64,000 bases of DNA, taken from assembly GCA_021736215.1 (NCBI GenBank), contig JAIPGI010000003.1:27389-91388 (forward strand), given 5' to 3'. Numbering within the stretch: position 1 is the first letter of the stretch; each line of letters starts with the position of its first letter. The position numbers were made by a program, and so were the translations under genes. The notes under the pieces were generated by a model. It was not told the DNA's origin and ran no database searches. It saw only the letters and a program-made list of their open reading frames with translations. Shown one piece after another: positions 53,949 through 61,120 of this stretch. Source of the stretch: Candidatus Altimarinota bacterium. GTDB lineage: Bacteria > Patescibacteriota > Gracilibacteria > UBA4473.

Positions 53949-55766
53949 CTATAAGTTTTTTTTCAAATTTTGAAACTGTTTTTCACTCAAAATACTCTTT
54001 AGTTCCTCATCACTTGCTTGTTTTATACCTCCCACCGATCCAAATCGAGCAATGAGTTTTTTGCGTGTAGCTCCTCCTATTCCAGGGATTTCATCTAGGG
54101 CTGATTTGATAGCTTTCTTTTCGCGAACGGTTCTATTAAAAGTAACAGCAAATCGATGAGCCTCATCCCGAATACGCTGTAATAACTTCAATGGGGCACT
54201 GTCGTAGGAGAGTTCAAGTGGTTCTTTTGTTCCAGGACGAAAAATTTGTTCTTCGCGTTTCGCGAGAGAAATGATTTGTTTGGTTACATTAAAATTTCTG
54301 GGGAAACATTTGTCTTTTTTACATTGTTCTACGGCTTTCAAAACACTTGAAAGCTGACCCTTTCCTCCATCTATCATAATCAGATCGGGGAATTTTTCGG
54401 CGTATTGTTTGTCATTTTTTCGAGCAAATCGGCGCGCAAGAATCTCTTGCATGGCCGCAAAATCATTTACACTTCCATCAGGAAGTGATTTGACTGTAAA
54501 ACGTCGATACTCACTTTTTTTCGGTTCGCCATCAATAAACACGACTTGGCTTGCGACGGTAGAAGTGCCTCCCAAATGCGAAATATCAAAACACTCCATA
54601 CGTCGAGGCGGTTCTTTGAGGGAAAGTGCTTCGGCCAGTTCGGGAAGTGATTTTGCAAAATTTTGAGCATGAGACAGTGCCTCTAGTTTTTTTCGTTCTA
54701 GAAAATGTTTTGCATTCTTGAGAGCGATATCCAGTACTTCGTGCTTTATTCCTTTTTGTGGAACATGAAGAGTTATTTTTTCCTCTGGAAAAATTTCCTG
54801 AGACAAAAAAACCTCAATTTTGTCCGCATTCTCAAGACTAATAGGGATAAATATTTCACGGGGAGGAGTGTGTACTTTTTCGTAAAATTGCATCAAAAAT
54901 GCCTCCAATATTTCTTCGTCAGTAGAAATTTCTTCGGCTGCAAAGACTACTTCATTTTGATCAAGAAGATGTCCTTCTCGAAAAGCAATTCTTACAACAT
55001 AAGCATTGGAATCAGTTCTCACGAAATGAATAAAGTCTCGATTGAGAGTATCTCCGAGGTCGACAGTTTGCTTTTGTGTAGAAGCCTGTATGGATTTTAT
55101 CAAATCTCGCATTTTTGCCGCGGCTTCAAAGTTTTTTTCAAGTGCGAATTTCTCCATTTTTCCTCGAATATTTTTCATGACCTCTTCAATTTTTCCACCC
55201 AAAAACTGCTTCATCATATCCACATTTCTTTGATACTGTTCTTGGTTATCATCAAATCCACCGGCAGCAACATGTGGATAATAGTCGAGAGAGGATTTCG
55301 TCATTCTGACTCGGAAAAATTTTTGACAAAATCTCACCGTTTCACGGAACTCTTTGGCAGAAGTTTTGGGACCGATATAGTAACTTCCATCACGAATCAA
55401 TCGTCTCGTAATTTCCATTTTTGGAAAATCTTCGTTCGTGATGCGCAAATATACGAAATTTTTATCATCGCGAAGTCGCACATTAAATCGGGGGAGAAAT
55501 TCTTTAATAAGGTTATTCTCCAAAACCAACGCTTCAATTTCACTGTGCACGCTACGGGTCTCAATACGATGAATTTTTGAAATCATGTATTCAATCCGAA
55601 GGGATGATTTTTCTGTTTTTTGAAAATAACTCGACACACGTTTTTTTAAATCTTTGGCTTTTCCGACATAGAGTAATTTATCGTCTTTATCCCAAAATAA
55701 ATAACAACCAGGACTAGATGGAATCTCTTTGGATTTGAACACGAAATCGGAATTTTGTTTTTCCAC
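53949..55766 (-). CDS. uvrC: Excinuclease ABC subunit C
   Basis: Makes both incisions in nucleotide excision repair with UvrAB. The N-terminal GIY-YIG domain has SPGCYLFWD and LLYVGKAKDLKKRVSSYF. The UvrB-binding helix pair is near FEAAAKMRDLIKSIQ. The RNase H-like domain has MECFDISHLGG, MIDGGKGQLS and DEAHRFAVTFNR. Two C-terminal HhH motifs follow (EIPGIGGATRKKLI). 605 residues. Confidence 0.97.
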   Translation of the reverse strand: MEKQNSDFVFKSKEIPSSPGCYLFWDKDDKLLYVGKAKDLKKRVSSYFQKTEKSSLRIEYMISKIHRIETRSVHSEIEALVLENNLIKEFLPRFNVRLRDDKNFVYLRITNEDFPKMEITRRLIRDGSYYIGPKTSAKEFRETVRFCQKFFRVRMTKSSLDYYPHVAAGGFDDNQEQYQRNVDMMKQFLGGKIEEVMKNIRGKMEKFALEKNFEAAAKMRDLIKSIQASTQKQTVDLGDTLNRDFIHFVRTDSNAYVVRIAFREGHLLDQNEVVFAAEEISTDEEILEAFLMQFYEKVHTPPREIFIPISLENADKIEVFLSQEIFPEEKITLHVPQKGIKHEVLDIALKNAKHFLERKKLEALSHAQNFAKSLPELAEALSLKEPPRRMECFDISHLGGTSTVASQVVFIDGEPKKSEYRRFTVKSLPDGSVNDFAAMQEILARRFARKNDKQYAEKFPDLIMIDGGKGQLSSVLKAVEQCKKDKCFPRNFNVTKQIISLAKREEQIFRPGTKEPLELSYDSAPLKLLQRIRDEAHRFAVTFNRTVREKKAIKSALDEIPGIGGATRKKLIARFGSVGGIKQASDEELKSILSEKQFQNLKKNL

Positions 55767-55811
55767 TATTGAGAGTTTACTTTTTGAGCTAAAAAATTAA
55801 ACTCATTCGTG

Positions 55812-56126
55812 ATGAAACTTTTTGGAAAACATAAAAATATCAGCTTACCTGACGATAGAACCCTGTCTGAGAAATTCAGAAATGTACTCTTGGGAGACGA
55901 AATATCAGAATTTATTGTATATCTTAAATCTCCTTGGCGTATTATATGGGCCAATTTTTTGGGAGGGATTTTCCGGGGACTTGGCATTATCATTGGGATG
56001 ACCTTAGTTATTGGAATTATTATTTGGCTTCTATCTCAGTTTGTGAATTTCCCACTCATTGGGAATTATTTCAAAGGATTACTCGAAACACTCGAACAAT
56101 TTTCCCTCAGTAATGGTTACCGTTGA
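55812..56126 (+). CDS. DUF5665 membrane protein
   Basis: 104-105 residues. A polar N-terminal third with YLKSPWRIIWANFLGGIFRGLG leads into one or two membrane helices (IIIGMTLVIGIIIWLLSQFV) and FPLIGNYFKGL, matching my recollection of the DUF5665 family. The function is unknown. Its end overlaps the yggT start by 14 bases. Confidence 0.75.
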   Translation: MKLFGKHKNISLPDDRTLSEKFRNVLLGDEISEFIVYLKSPWRIIWANFLGGIFRGLGIIIGMTLVIGIIIWLLSQFVNFPLIGNYFKGLLETLEQFSLSNGYR

Positions 56127-56391
56127 TACATTCATCGTATTCCTTATTTATTTTGTAGGAGTGCTAAGCAAGCTCCTTTTTTGGGCTATTTTTATTCATG
56201 TGATTTTATCGTGGTTTGCAGTAGGGCGGACAAGACTCGGGATTTGGCTGGAACAAATTGTCTATCCTATTTTTCGTATTTTTCGGTGGGCAAGGCTTGG
56301 AATGATTGATTTCTCGCCCATTTTGGCATTAATTGTTATTGATTTTGGGAGCAAATACTTGATTCATTTTTTGAGTGGATTTCTTTCCTAG
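56113..56391 (+). CDS. YggT-family membrane protein
   Basis: 92 residues from the ATG giving MVTVDTFIVF; a longer frame starts inside the upstream gene. It has two or three membrane helices with the family pattern FIHVILSWFAVGR and IVYPIFRIFRWARLG-IDFSPILALIVI. YggT proteins have been linked to osmotic and envelope functions; the role here is unknown. Confidence 0.85.
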   Translation: MVTVDTFIVFLIYFVGVLSKLLFWAIFIHVILSWFAVGRTRLGIWLEQIVYPIFRIFRWARLGMIDFSPILALIVIDFGSKYLIHFLSGFLS

Positions 56392-56490
56392 ATTGTTATG
56401 CCGACCGAAGTAAAGGCATCCCTTTAAATGTTGAAGAGATTTTATATTACTTGCTGATAAACAGATTTCCGAGGGGACTTATAAAGATGC

Positions 56491-56567
56491 CTCTCCTCCT
56501 TTTTTAAAGGAGGGGGTGGGGGTGGATTTCAAAATCCCCCTTCAGTTCCCCCTTTGTCAAAGGGGGA
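56491..56567. repeat. CTCCTTT/AAAGGGGG hairpin repeat upstream of cysS
   Basis: A double hairpin: CTCCTCCTTT/AAAGGAGG, then CCCCCTTTG/CAAAGGGGG, with a GTGGATTTC spacer between. It lies in the 258-base gap before cysS, where nothing else is evident. Same family as the insert in comF. Confidence 0.7.
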
Positions 56568-56649
56568 AAAAGATATCTATAAAAAATTAGTATTTAATAA
56601 AAAAGTCATTTGCTTGCCAAAAACCCTCCCATTCGTAGGATTTGGTTCG

Positions 56650-58092
56650 ATGATTCCAAAAGTTTTTCTGTATAACACTTTAACCAAAAAAAAAGAAGAA
56701 TTCCACCCTCTTCATGTGGGAGAAGTGAAGATGTATTCTTGTGGTCCGACAGTGTATGACTATGCGCACATTGGGAATTTTCGGTCGTTTCTCGTATCAG
56801 ATTTACTGACAAGAGTGCTTCGTTATGCGGGTTACAAGGTTACCAAAGTCCAAAACATCACCGATGTGGGACATTTGACAAACGACGGGACGGCAGATGC
56901 AGGAGGGGAGGATAAAATCGCTCACAAGGCCGCTCAAGAAAAAGTAGATCCCTTTGCTATTGCCCGTCGATATGAAGATGCGTTTGTTGAAGATGAGAAG
57001 CTTCTTCGTATTCTTCCTCCCGAGCATCGTCCTCGAGCGACAGAATACATTGCTGAACAGATTGAACTGGCCCAAACGCTTATCAAAGAAGGATTTGCTT
57101 ATGAGGTGAATGGATCTGTTTATTTTCGAACCAAAAAATTCAAAAATTATGGAAAACTTTCGGGTAACAATATTGAAGATTTGGTGGCTGGTGCACGGGT
57201 GGAAGTAAACGACGAAAAAAAAGACCCAATGGATTTTGCACTTTGGAAGAAAGCAGAGGTCAATCACCTCATGCAGTGGAAAAGCCCTTGGGGTATGGGA
57301 TTTCCAGGGTGGCATGCGGAGTGTAGTGCCATGAGTACGAAACTTTTGGGACTTCCATTTGATATCCATACAGGAGGAGAAGACAACATCTTTCCGCACC
57401 ATGAATGTGAAATCGCACAAAATGAATGTTCCAACCATGGTCATAAATCCGTGAATTATTGGCTCCATGTCAAACATTTACAAGTTAATGGAGAAAAAAT
57501 GTCCAAATCTAAAGGAAATTTTTACACAATCCGAGATCTTTTGGAAAAAGGATGGAAAGGGGATGAGATTCGGTATGCATTGCTCAATGGGCACTATCAG
57601 ACGGCTTTGAATTTCACTTTTGATTCGCTTGAAATGGCTCGCAATTCCATCGCTCGAATCAGGGAGGCATATCGTATTTTCAAAGACAGGGCAAGAGAAG
57701 CGCAACCAGATGAGTTTTCTCAAAATTCGAGTGAAAAATTCAAGACAACTCTCTGTGACGATCTCAATACTGCGGATGCTCTTTCTGTTGTTTTCGAACT
57801 CATGAAGCAGGGAATGAGGCTTCGTGAAGAAGCGGATCTTTCCCCTGAGCAGGCATCTTCAATAGTTCTATTTTTGGAGAAAGATTTTGATGTTATTTTT
57901 GATATTTTGAAGGGAAATGAAAAAACCATCTCTCCTGAAAAAATAAAAGAAATTGAACAGAAAATTAAAGAACGAAACGAAGCTCGTAATAATAAAAATT
58001 GGGCACAAGCAGATGAAATTCGAGATGAACTTTTGGCAGAAGGAATTGAATTGGTGGATGAAAAAGGGAAAACTGTCTGGAAACCACAATAA
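56650..58092 (+). CDS. cysS: Cysteinyl-tRNA synthetase
   Basis: A class I synthetase. Zinc and substrate cysteine are in [20 protein letters not shown] (HIGH variant HIGN), more zinc ligands are in WHAECSAMS and [12 protein letters not shown], and the KMSKS loop is [10 protein letters not shown]. The start [11 protein letters not shown] gives 480 residues; the longer frame runs into the upstream repeat. Confidence 0.97.
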   Translation: MIPKVFLYNTLTKKKEEFHPLHVGEVKMYSCGPTVYDYAHIGNFRSFLVSDLLTRVLRYAGYKVTKVQNITDVGHLTNDGTADAGGEDKIAHKAAQEKVDPFAIARRYEDAFVEDEKLLRILPPEHRPRATEYIAEQIELAQTLIKEGFAYEVNGSVYFRTKKFKNYGKLSGNNIEDLVAGARVEVNDEKKDPMDFALWKKAEVNHLMQWKSPWGMGFPGWHAECSAMSTKLLGLPFDIHTGGEDNIFPHHECEIAQNECSNHGHKSVNYWLHVKHLQVNGEKMSKSKGNFYTIRDLLEKGWKGDEIRYALLNGHYQTALNFTFDSLEMARNSIARIREAYRIFKDRAREAQPDEFSQNSSEKFKTTLCDDLNTADALSVVFELMKQGMRLREEADLSPEQASSIVLFLEKDFDVIFDILKGNEKTISPEKIKEIEQKIKERNEARNNKNWAQADEIRDELLAEGIELVDEKGKTVWKPQ

Positions 58093-58098
58093 ACCTTT

Positions 58099-58198
58099 CC
58101 CCTCTCCCTTTGTAAAGGGAGAGATGGAGAGGGATTTTTTTCATAGGGGTTCAAGATAAAAATCTCCCCCCAGCCCCCTCTTTTTCAAAGAGGGAGGG
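58099..58198. repeat. Tandem CTCCCTTT/AAAGGGAG hairpins after cysS
   Basis: Two hairpins of the dispersed family: CTCTCCCTTTG/TAAAGGGAGAG and CCCCCTCTTT/AAAGAGGGAG, joined by a GGGATTTTTTTCA spacer. They end just before the carboxypeptidase start. Confidence 0.7.
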
Positions 58199-58206
58199 TT
58201 TACTTG

Positions 58207-59232
58207 ATGATTCTTTCCAAAACCATACAATCGCGTTCGTTAATCATGCTTGAATTTCTTATTTTGGCTTTGATGTCTCAGAAGGCGCAAGAGTTTTTGC
58301 ACCAGCAGAATACAAACCAAGTACTTCCAAGTATAGAGATTCTACAGCCATCAGCATTACCAGAAAAAGATGCTGGACGAATAGCTCCTAAACTTTTAGA
58401 AGATCCTGCGACATCAATTTTTGCGATGGATTTGGATTCTTCCAAGGTTTTGCTTGAAAAAAAATCCAATCGTTCCCAACCGATTGCATCTTTGAGCAAA
58501 CTTATGACGGTTCTCATTATTCTGGAAAATCATGCCCTCGACGAAGTAGTAACCGTCCCCTTGGAAGCCACTCAAATCAATAGTTCAACGATTGATATTT
58601 ATCAGTACGAACAATTGACCGTGCAGACCTTGTTGGAGGCGGCTTTGATTGGTTCAGCCAATGACGCGGCCTTAGCATTGGCGATATTCCACTCGGGATC
58701 AGAAGAGGCATTTATAAAAGAGATGAATCAAATGGCTCAAAAACTCGGCTTGAGTTCAGCAAAATTTTGGAATGCAACAGGATTGGATGTGATACAAGAT
58801 TCCAAAAGTACATCAGCTGTGGATATGGAAGAAAACCTTCAAAAGCAAAGTTCTATTCCCGCGCTCCTCGTTCAGAAAAAAGCAAAAATTTTTGGAAATC
58901 AGATGTCCGCTCGGGACGTAGCCAAGCTTGCTCGATTGCTGCTTGAATATAATTTTGTTCGAGAGACCGTTCAAAAAAATCACTTCTATGGAACTTCTGT
59001 GGATGGAAAATTTTTTCACGAAAAACCCACAACAAACCAATTGCTTGGGAATTTTCTGAATTTAAAAGGGTTCAAAACGGGCTATACGTTACTCGCGGGA
59101 GAGTGTTTTGTGGCACTTGGAGAAACGAGTGATGGACACGAGGTTTTGACGGTTATTCTTGGATCCAGTGACAGGTTTGGAGAAACAAAAAAACTCTTAT
59201 CGTGGATTTACGATAGTTTTGAGTGGCGATGA
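58207..59232 (+). CDS. D-alanyl-D-alanine carboxypeptidase (S11 family)
   Basis: Trims the peptidoglycan pentapeptide. Penicillin-binding motifs in order: SLSKLMT (SxxK), SANDAALAL (SxN) and LKGFKTGYT (KTG). An N-terminal hydrophobic stretch acts as signal or anchor. 341 residues from ATG 58207; a TTG lies just before it. The C-terminal β-domain of full PBP5 is not evident. It ends shortly before a repeat and a bidirectional terminator. Confidence 0.9.
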   Translation: MILSKTIQSRSLIMLEFLILALMSQKAQEFLHQQNTNQVLPSIEILQPSALPEKDAGRIAPKLLEDPATSIFAMDLDSSKVLLEKKSNRSQPIASLSKLMTVLIILENHALDEVVTVPLEATQINSSTIDIYQYEQLTVQTLLEAALIGSANDAALALAIFHSGSEEAFIKEMNQMAQKLGLSSAKFWNATGLDVIQDSKSTSAVDMEENLQKQSSIPALLVQKKAKIFGNQMSARDVAKLARLLLEYNFVRETVQKNHFYGTSVDGKFFHEKPTTNQLLGNFLNLKGFKTGYTLLAGECFVALGETSDGHEVLTVILGSSDRFGETKKLLSWIYDSFEWR

Positions 59233-59238
59233 TTTTTC

Positions 59239-59273
59239 TCTCTCCCTTTAAAAAGGGGAGAGTTGGAGAGGGA
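59239..59273. repeat. CTCCCTTT/AAAGGGGAG hairpin repeat
   Basis: A single hairpin CTCTCCCTTT/AAAGGGGAGAG with the characteristic TTGGAGAGGGATTTTT follow-on, the same as the copies at 31617 and 58099. Confidence 0.7.
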
Positions 59274-59296
59274 TTTTTTAAAACCATAGGAAAAAA

Positions 59297-59332
59297 GGAC
59301 GCAACATCTTGGAATGAAGTGCGTCCTTTTTT
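59297..59332. terminator. Bidirectional rho-independent terminator
   Basis: Stem GGACGCA (59297-59303) / TGCGTCC (59320-59326), with A6 before it and T6 after it, so it works on both strands. It serves the carboxypeptidase gene (plus) and the small zinc-ribbon gene (minus). Confidence 0.85.
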
Positions 59333-59339
59333 ATTCGGG

Positions 59340-59654
59340 CTAGTATTTTTTTCCTCCACACCCGTGGCACCCGATCCCCTTCCGCTTTCTTTTGTTTATT
59401 GTGCCACAGTGTCGGCATTGCCACAAATCCCTACCTCCTGATTTAGAAGAGGTTATGGTAGTATTTTGCGCCTTCGCCTTCTTCGTTTTTTTAGGACGAG
59501 GTGGAAAGAATGATTCGATGTCACCAGAATTTAATTTTTCTGGGGGAAACATAATAGTTTCTCCATTTATAGTGACAGGAATGGGATTTTCATCAGAAGG
59601 ACCATTATCAGGAACTAATAATAGAACCACTATTATTTTTTGTTTTCTTATCAA
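59340..59654 (-). CDS. Small zinc-ribbon protein, TTG start
   Basis: A 104-residue protein. The C-terminus has a CRHC and CHGC pair (spacing 16) typical of a zinc ribbon, framed by Lys/Arg/Gly-rich sequence; the middle is Lys/Ser/Thr-rich. The TTG start is supported by AAAGGAG seven bases upstream, a strong SD in a region where SDs are otherwise rare. It has its own promoter (59911-59939) and a ~250-base leader. I do not recognise the family; nucleic-acid or protein binding is possible. Confidence 0.65.
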   Translation of the reverse strand: MIRKQKIIVVLLLVPDNGPSDENPIPVTINGETIMFPPEKLNSGDIESFFPPRPKKTKKAKAQNTTITSSKSGGRDLWQCRHCGTINKRKRKGIGCHGCGGKKY

Positions 59655-59717
59655 GAAAATCTCCTTTGGATTTGGAAGTTATTATTTATTTAGTTTCAAG
59701 CCAATTTCGCAGATAAG

Positions 59718-59905
59718 AAAAAAAATTCTTAGCTGGGGTTTGGCTTGCAACTAGTTTTCAGATCCCGAACACTCTCTGTAATAATCCTCGGAAGGATATT
59801 GCAGAGAAAGGAAGACTCTGAAATTGCTGGTAACGTGAAAGAACTCTATTTAATGTAAATTTAACCTTTTTTTCTCTTTCCAATAGGGAATTTTGCGCTC
59901 CCTAT
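59718..59905 (-). ncRNA. Candidate structured RNA or regulatory 5' leader
   Basis: From the predicted start (~59905) the transcript opens with hairpin ATAGGGA/TCCCTAT, then an AT-rich arm, then a long nested hairpin: TTTCAGA/TCTGAAA outside and TCTCTG...ATCC-TTCCGA-GGAT...CAGAGA inside. It ends at a run of eight T after a weak TAGTTG/CAGCTA stem. Length ~190 bases. It lies upstream of the zinc-ribbon gene, so it could be a stand-alone RNA or a riboswitch-like leader. It matches no class I can name. Confidence 0.45.
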
Positions 59906-59910
59906 TTATT

Positions 59911-59939
59911 ATTATAAATTATTTTTATATATATGTCAA
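59911..59939 (-). promoter_or_regulatory. Perfect-consensus σ70 promoter
   Basis: Minus strand: TTGACA (59934-59939), exactly 17 bases, TATAAT (59911-59916). It drives the candidate RNA and the zinc-ribbon gene. Confidence 0.85.
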
Positions 59940-59944
59940 ACAAA

Positions 59945-59977
59945 GAAAAAAGGAGGGGTCGCTTTTAGACGACCCCT
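59945..59977 (-). terminator. Rho-independent terminator of the small-gene unit
   Basis: Minus-strand stem AGGGGTCG/CGACCCCT (59954-59961 with 59970-59977), then CC and T6. It lies 17 bases after the stop of the 69-residue gene and just before the next promoter. Confidence 0.85.
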
Positions 59978-59994
59978 AGAAATGTTCTCGGGCA

Positions 59995-60204
59995 TTAAGA
60001 AAAATATTCCTTACCACCCCCATCCAAAAAGATATTTTCTCGGACGATAATCTCTGGATCTTCGACTGTTTCATCGCCAGAGGAAGGGGTAAGAGAATCA
60101 AAATTAAATCCACATTCAAGATCGGCTTGCCCACCACAAACTCTAAGGGTCTCGCCGACTATAATAGTACTATTAATACCAGTTACTTGTTGTTTATTAG
60201 ACAT
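59995..60204 (-). CDS. Small acidic protein of unknown function
   Basis: 69 residues from the ATG at 60204, which has GGAG six bases upstream; an ATG four codons earlier is less well placed. The composition is acidic with two cysteines (RVCGG, LECGF) and a Gly-rich end (LDGGGKEYFS). No signal or membrane segment and no recognised family. It is followed directly by a strong terminator and lies downstream of the attenuator-like leader. Confidence 0.6.
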   Translation of the reverse strand: MSNKQQVTGINSTIIVGETLRVCGGQADLECGFNFDSLTPSSGDETVEDPEIIVRENIFLDGGGKEYFS

Positions 60205-60273
60205 AAGATACTCCATTCGTTTTTTAGATGATTGATTTGTTTTGTAAAACTCGTACAGAAAGGCCTTTCCGTA

Positions 60274-60414
60274 CTACGGTGGGATTTTTGCACTATACAT
60301 AAGTACACCTCCTTTTTGAGTGAAAAAATATTTGAATGCGGAGATTTTCAGAGCCCGATCTCTGCTCCTCTTCTCGGAGAGACATGTTTTTTCCTCTTGT
60401 GAAGGAAAATTCAT
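60274..60414 (-). CDS. Possible 46-residue small protein ending Pro-Pro
   Basis: An ATG frame of 46 codons (MNFPSQEEKTCLSEK...), with AAGGA ~10 bases upstream. Near its end a perfect SD-like AAGGAGGTG lies seven bases before an internal in-frame ATG, which alone would encode only eight residues ending IPP. The product could be the full frame or the tiny peptide. A palindrome GTACGGAAA/TTTCTGTAC lies at the stop. Weak evidence overall. Confidence 0.3.
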   Translation of the reverse strand: MNFPSQEEKTCLSEKRSRDRALKISAFKYFFTQKGGVLMYSAKIPP

Positions 60415-60467
60415 GTCATCAATTCCTTATGGGAAGAGAAGAGAATGAAGCTCTGAAAGTTCTACTT

Positions 60468-60541
60468 CCTCTCCCTTAGGGAGAGGACTGAGGAGAGGGA
60501 GAAAAATACATACCCCCTCCAGCTCCCCCTTCAAGGGGGAG
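60468..60541. repeat. CTCCC/GGGAG hairpin repeats between attenuator and small genes
   Basis: Two hairpins of the dispersed family: CCTCTCCCT/AGGGAGAGG, then CTCCCCCTT/AAGGGGGAG. They lie 30-100 bases downstream of the attenuator terminator on the minus strand. The remaining sequence between 60205 and 60956 is covered by the other entries here. Confidence 0.65.
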
Positions 60542-60568
60542 AAGTACAATTCGATCTGTCAAAGAACC

Positions 60569-60596
60569 AAAAAACCCAGCTCTTGGCGAGCTGGGT
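60569..60596 (-). terminator. Attenuator terminator
   Basis: Minus strand: stem ACCCAGCTC/GAGCTGGGT with a GCCAA loop (60574-60596), followed by six T. The 5' arm plus loop (GCTCGCC, 60585-60591) is exactly complementary to GGCGAGC in the leader coding sequence (60632-60638), so an alternative antiterminator fold is possible. Confidence 0.8.
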
Positions 60597-60624
60597 CTTG
60601 AGTTTTCAGAATGTGTATGAAAAA

Positions 60625-60687
60625 CTAAGCCGCTCGCCTAATCGGGTTAAGAATAATCACGAGGAGGAGGAGCGAGGAATTTCTCAT
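60625..60687 (-). CDS. Leader peptide rich in Leu/Val/Ile codons
   Basis: A 20-residue frame: MRNSS, then LLLLVIIL (CTC four times, GTG, ATT twice, CTT), then NPIRRAA and TAG. The ATG is about 3 bases from the predicted transcript start. The last codons contain the GGCGAGC that can pair with the downstream terminator. A ribosome stalled at the Leu/Val/Ile run would leave this segment free; one reaching the stop would cover it. This is the classical design of branched-chain amino-acid leader peptides. No such biosynthetic gene follows here. Confidence 0.6.
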   Translation of the reverse strand: MRNSSLLLLVIILNPIRRAA

Positions 60688-60697
60688 TGCGAGTCGA

Positions 60698-60726
60698 AGT
60701 ATATGAAAAACTTAATGTGGTGTCAA
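60698..60726 (-). promoter_or_regulatory. σ70 promoter of the attenuator unit
   Basis: Minus strand: TTGACA (60721-60726), 17-base spacer, TATACT (60698-60703). It predicts a start near 60690, a few bases before the leader-peptide ATG. Confidence 0.8.
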
Positions 60727-60740
60727 AATTTTTTTATAAA

Positions 60741-60904
60741 GTCATTCCGGCTTGTCCGGAATCCTGTCACTAAAGCAATACTTTTTTGAGCAAAGCGAAT
60801 TATTTTGTGTACGCTTCGCTCTTCTAGGGATTTCTGAACGTATCCGATTCCGGACCACGCTCTCGCTCCGCCATTCGGCGGGGTTTACAACAAGCCGGAA
60901 TGAC
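60741..60904. repeat. GTCAT...ATC-type element with nested insertion
   Basis: The left hairpin GTCATTCCGG/CCGGAATC (60741-60763) is intact. The right arm GATTCCGGAC...AAGCCGGAATGAC is split by about 36 bases (60856-60891) carrying a GCCATTCGGCGG palindrome. Compare the unsplit arm at 21948-21970. Confidence 0.7.
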
Positions 60905-60912
60905 GAGTGTGG

Positions 60913-60940
60913 TTGAAGGAGTGTAAAAAATAAGTAGAAT
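60913..60940 (+). promoter_or_regulatory. tRNA promoter
   Basis: TTGAAG (60913-60918), 16-base spacer, TAGAAT (60935-60940), start about ten bases before the CAT tRNA. Confidence 0.5.
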
Positions 60941-60956
60941 CCCTCTGCTGTTGAAC

Positions 60957-61032
60957 GGGTCAGTAGCTCAACGGTTAGAGCAGGGCGCTCATAACGCTTT
61001 GGCAGTGGGTTCAACTCCCACCTGACCCACCA
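60957..61032 (+). tRNA. tRNA with CAU anticodon (elongator Met or Ile2)
   Basis: Acceptor GGGTCAG/CTGACCC, anticodon loop CTCATAA (CAT), T loop TTCAACT, discriminator A, genomic CCA. The anticodon stem lacks the three G-C pairs of initiator tRNA, so it is elongator Met or lysidine-modified Ile. Sequence alone does not decide. Confidence 0.95.
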
Positions 61033-61042
61033 ACAAACATAT

Positions 61043-61108
61043 TCTCTCCCTTGACGGGAGAGAACGGAAGAGAGGGTGATTTCCCCTCCTCTAACCCCTC
61101 CCGCTAGG
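61043..61108. repeat. CTCCC/GGGAG hairpin pair before topA 3' end
   Basis: Hairpins CTCTCCC/GGGAGAG and CCCCTCCCG/TAGGGGAGGGG, ending a dozen bases from the topA stop. Same family as the comF insert; may end topA transcription. Confidence 0.65.
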
Positions 61109-61120
61109 GGAGGGGAAGAA

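Noticed and set aside
53949..55766. UvrC with an altered GIY motif (GCY)
   Set aside because: UvrC normally has GVY at this position; the tyrosine and the YVG motif are intact, so nothing is unusual.
60569..60600. Plus-strand terminator reading of the CCCAGCTC hairpin
   Set aside because: The plus strand has CTTGAGTTTTC after the stem, while the minus strand has six T directly after it, fitting the promoter and leader on that strand.
60583..60789. 68-codon plus-strand frame over the attenuator region
   Set aside because: It reads antisense through the terminator, leader peptide and promoter and into a repeat; the minus strand has the coherent signals.
60742..61014. 90-codon minus-strand frame across the repeat and tRNA
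   Set aside because: It overlaps a tRNA gene and a dispersed repeat and has no start signal.
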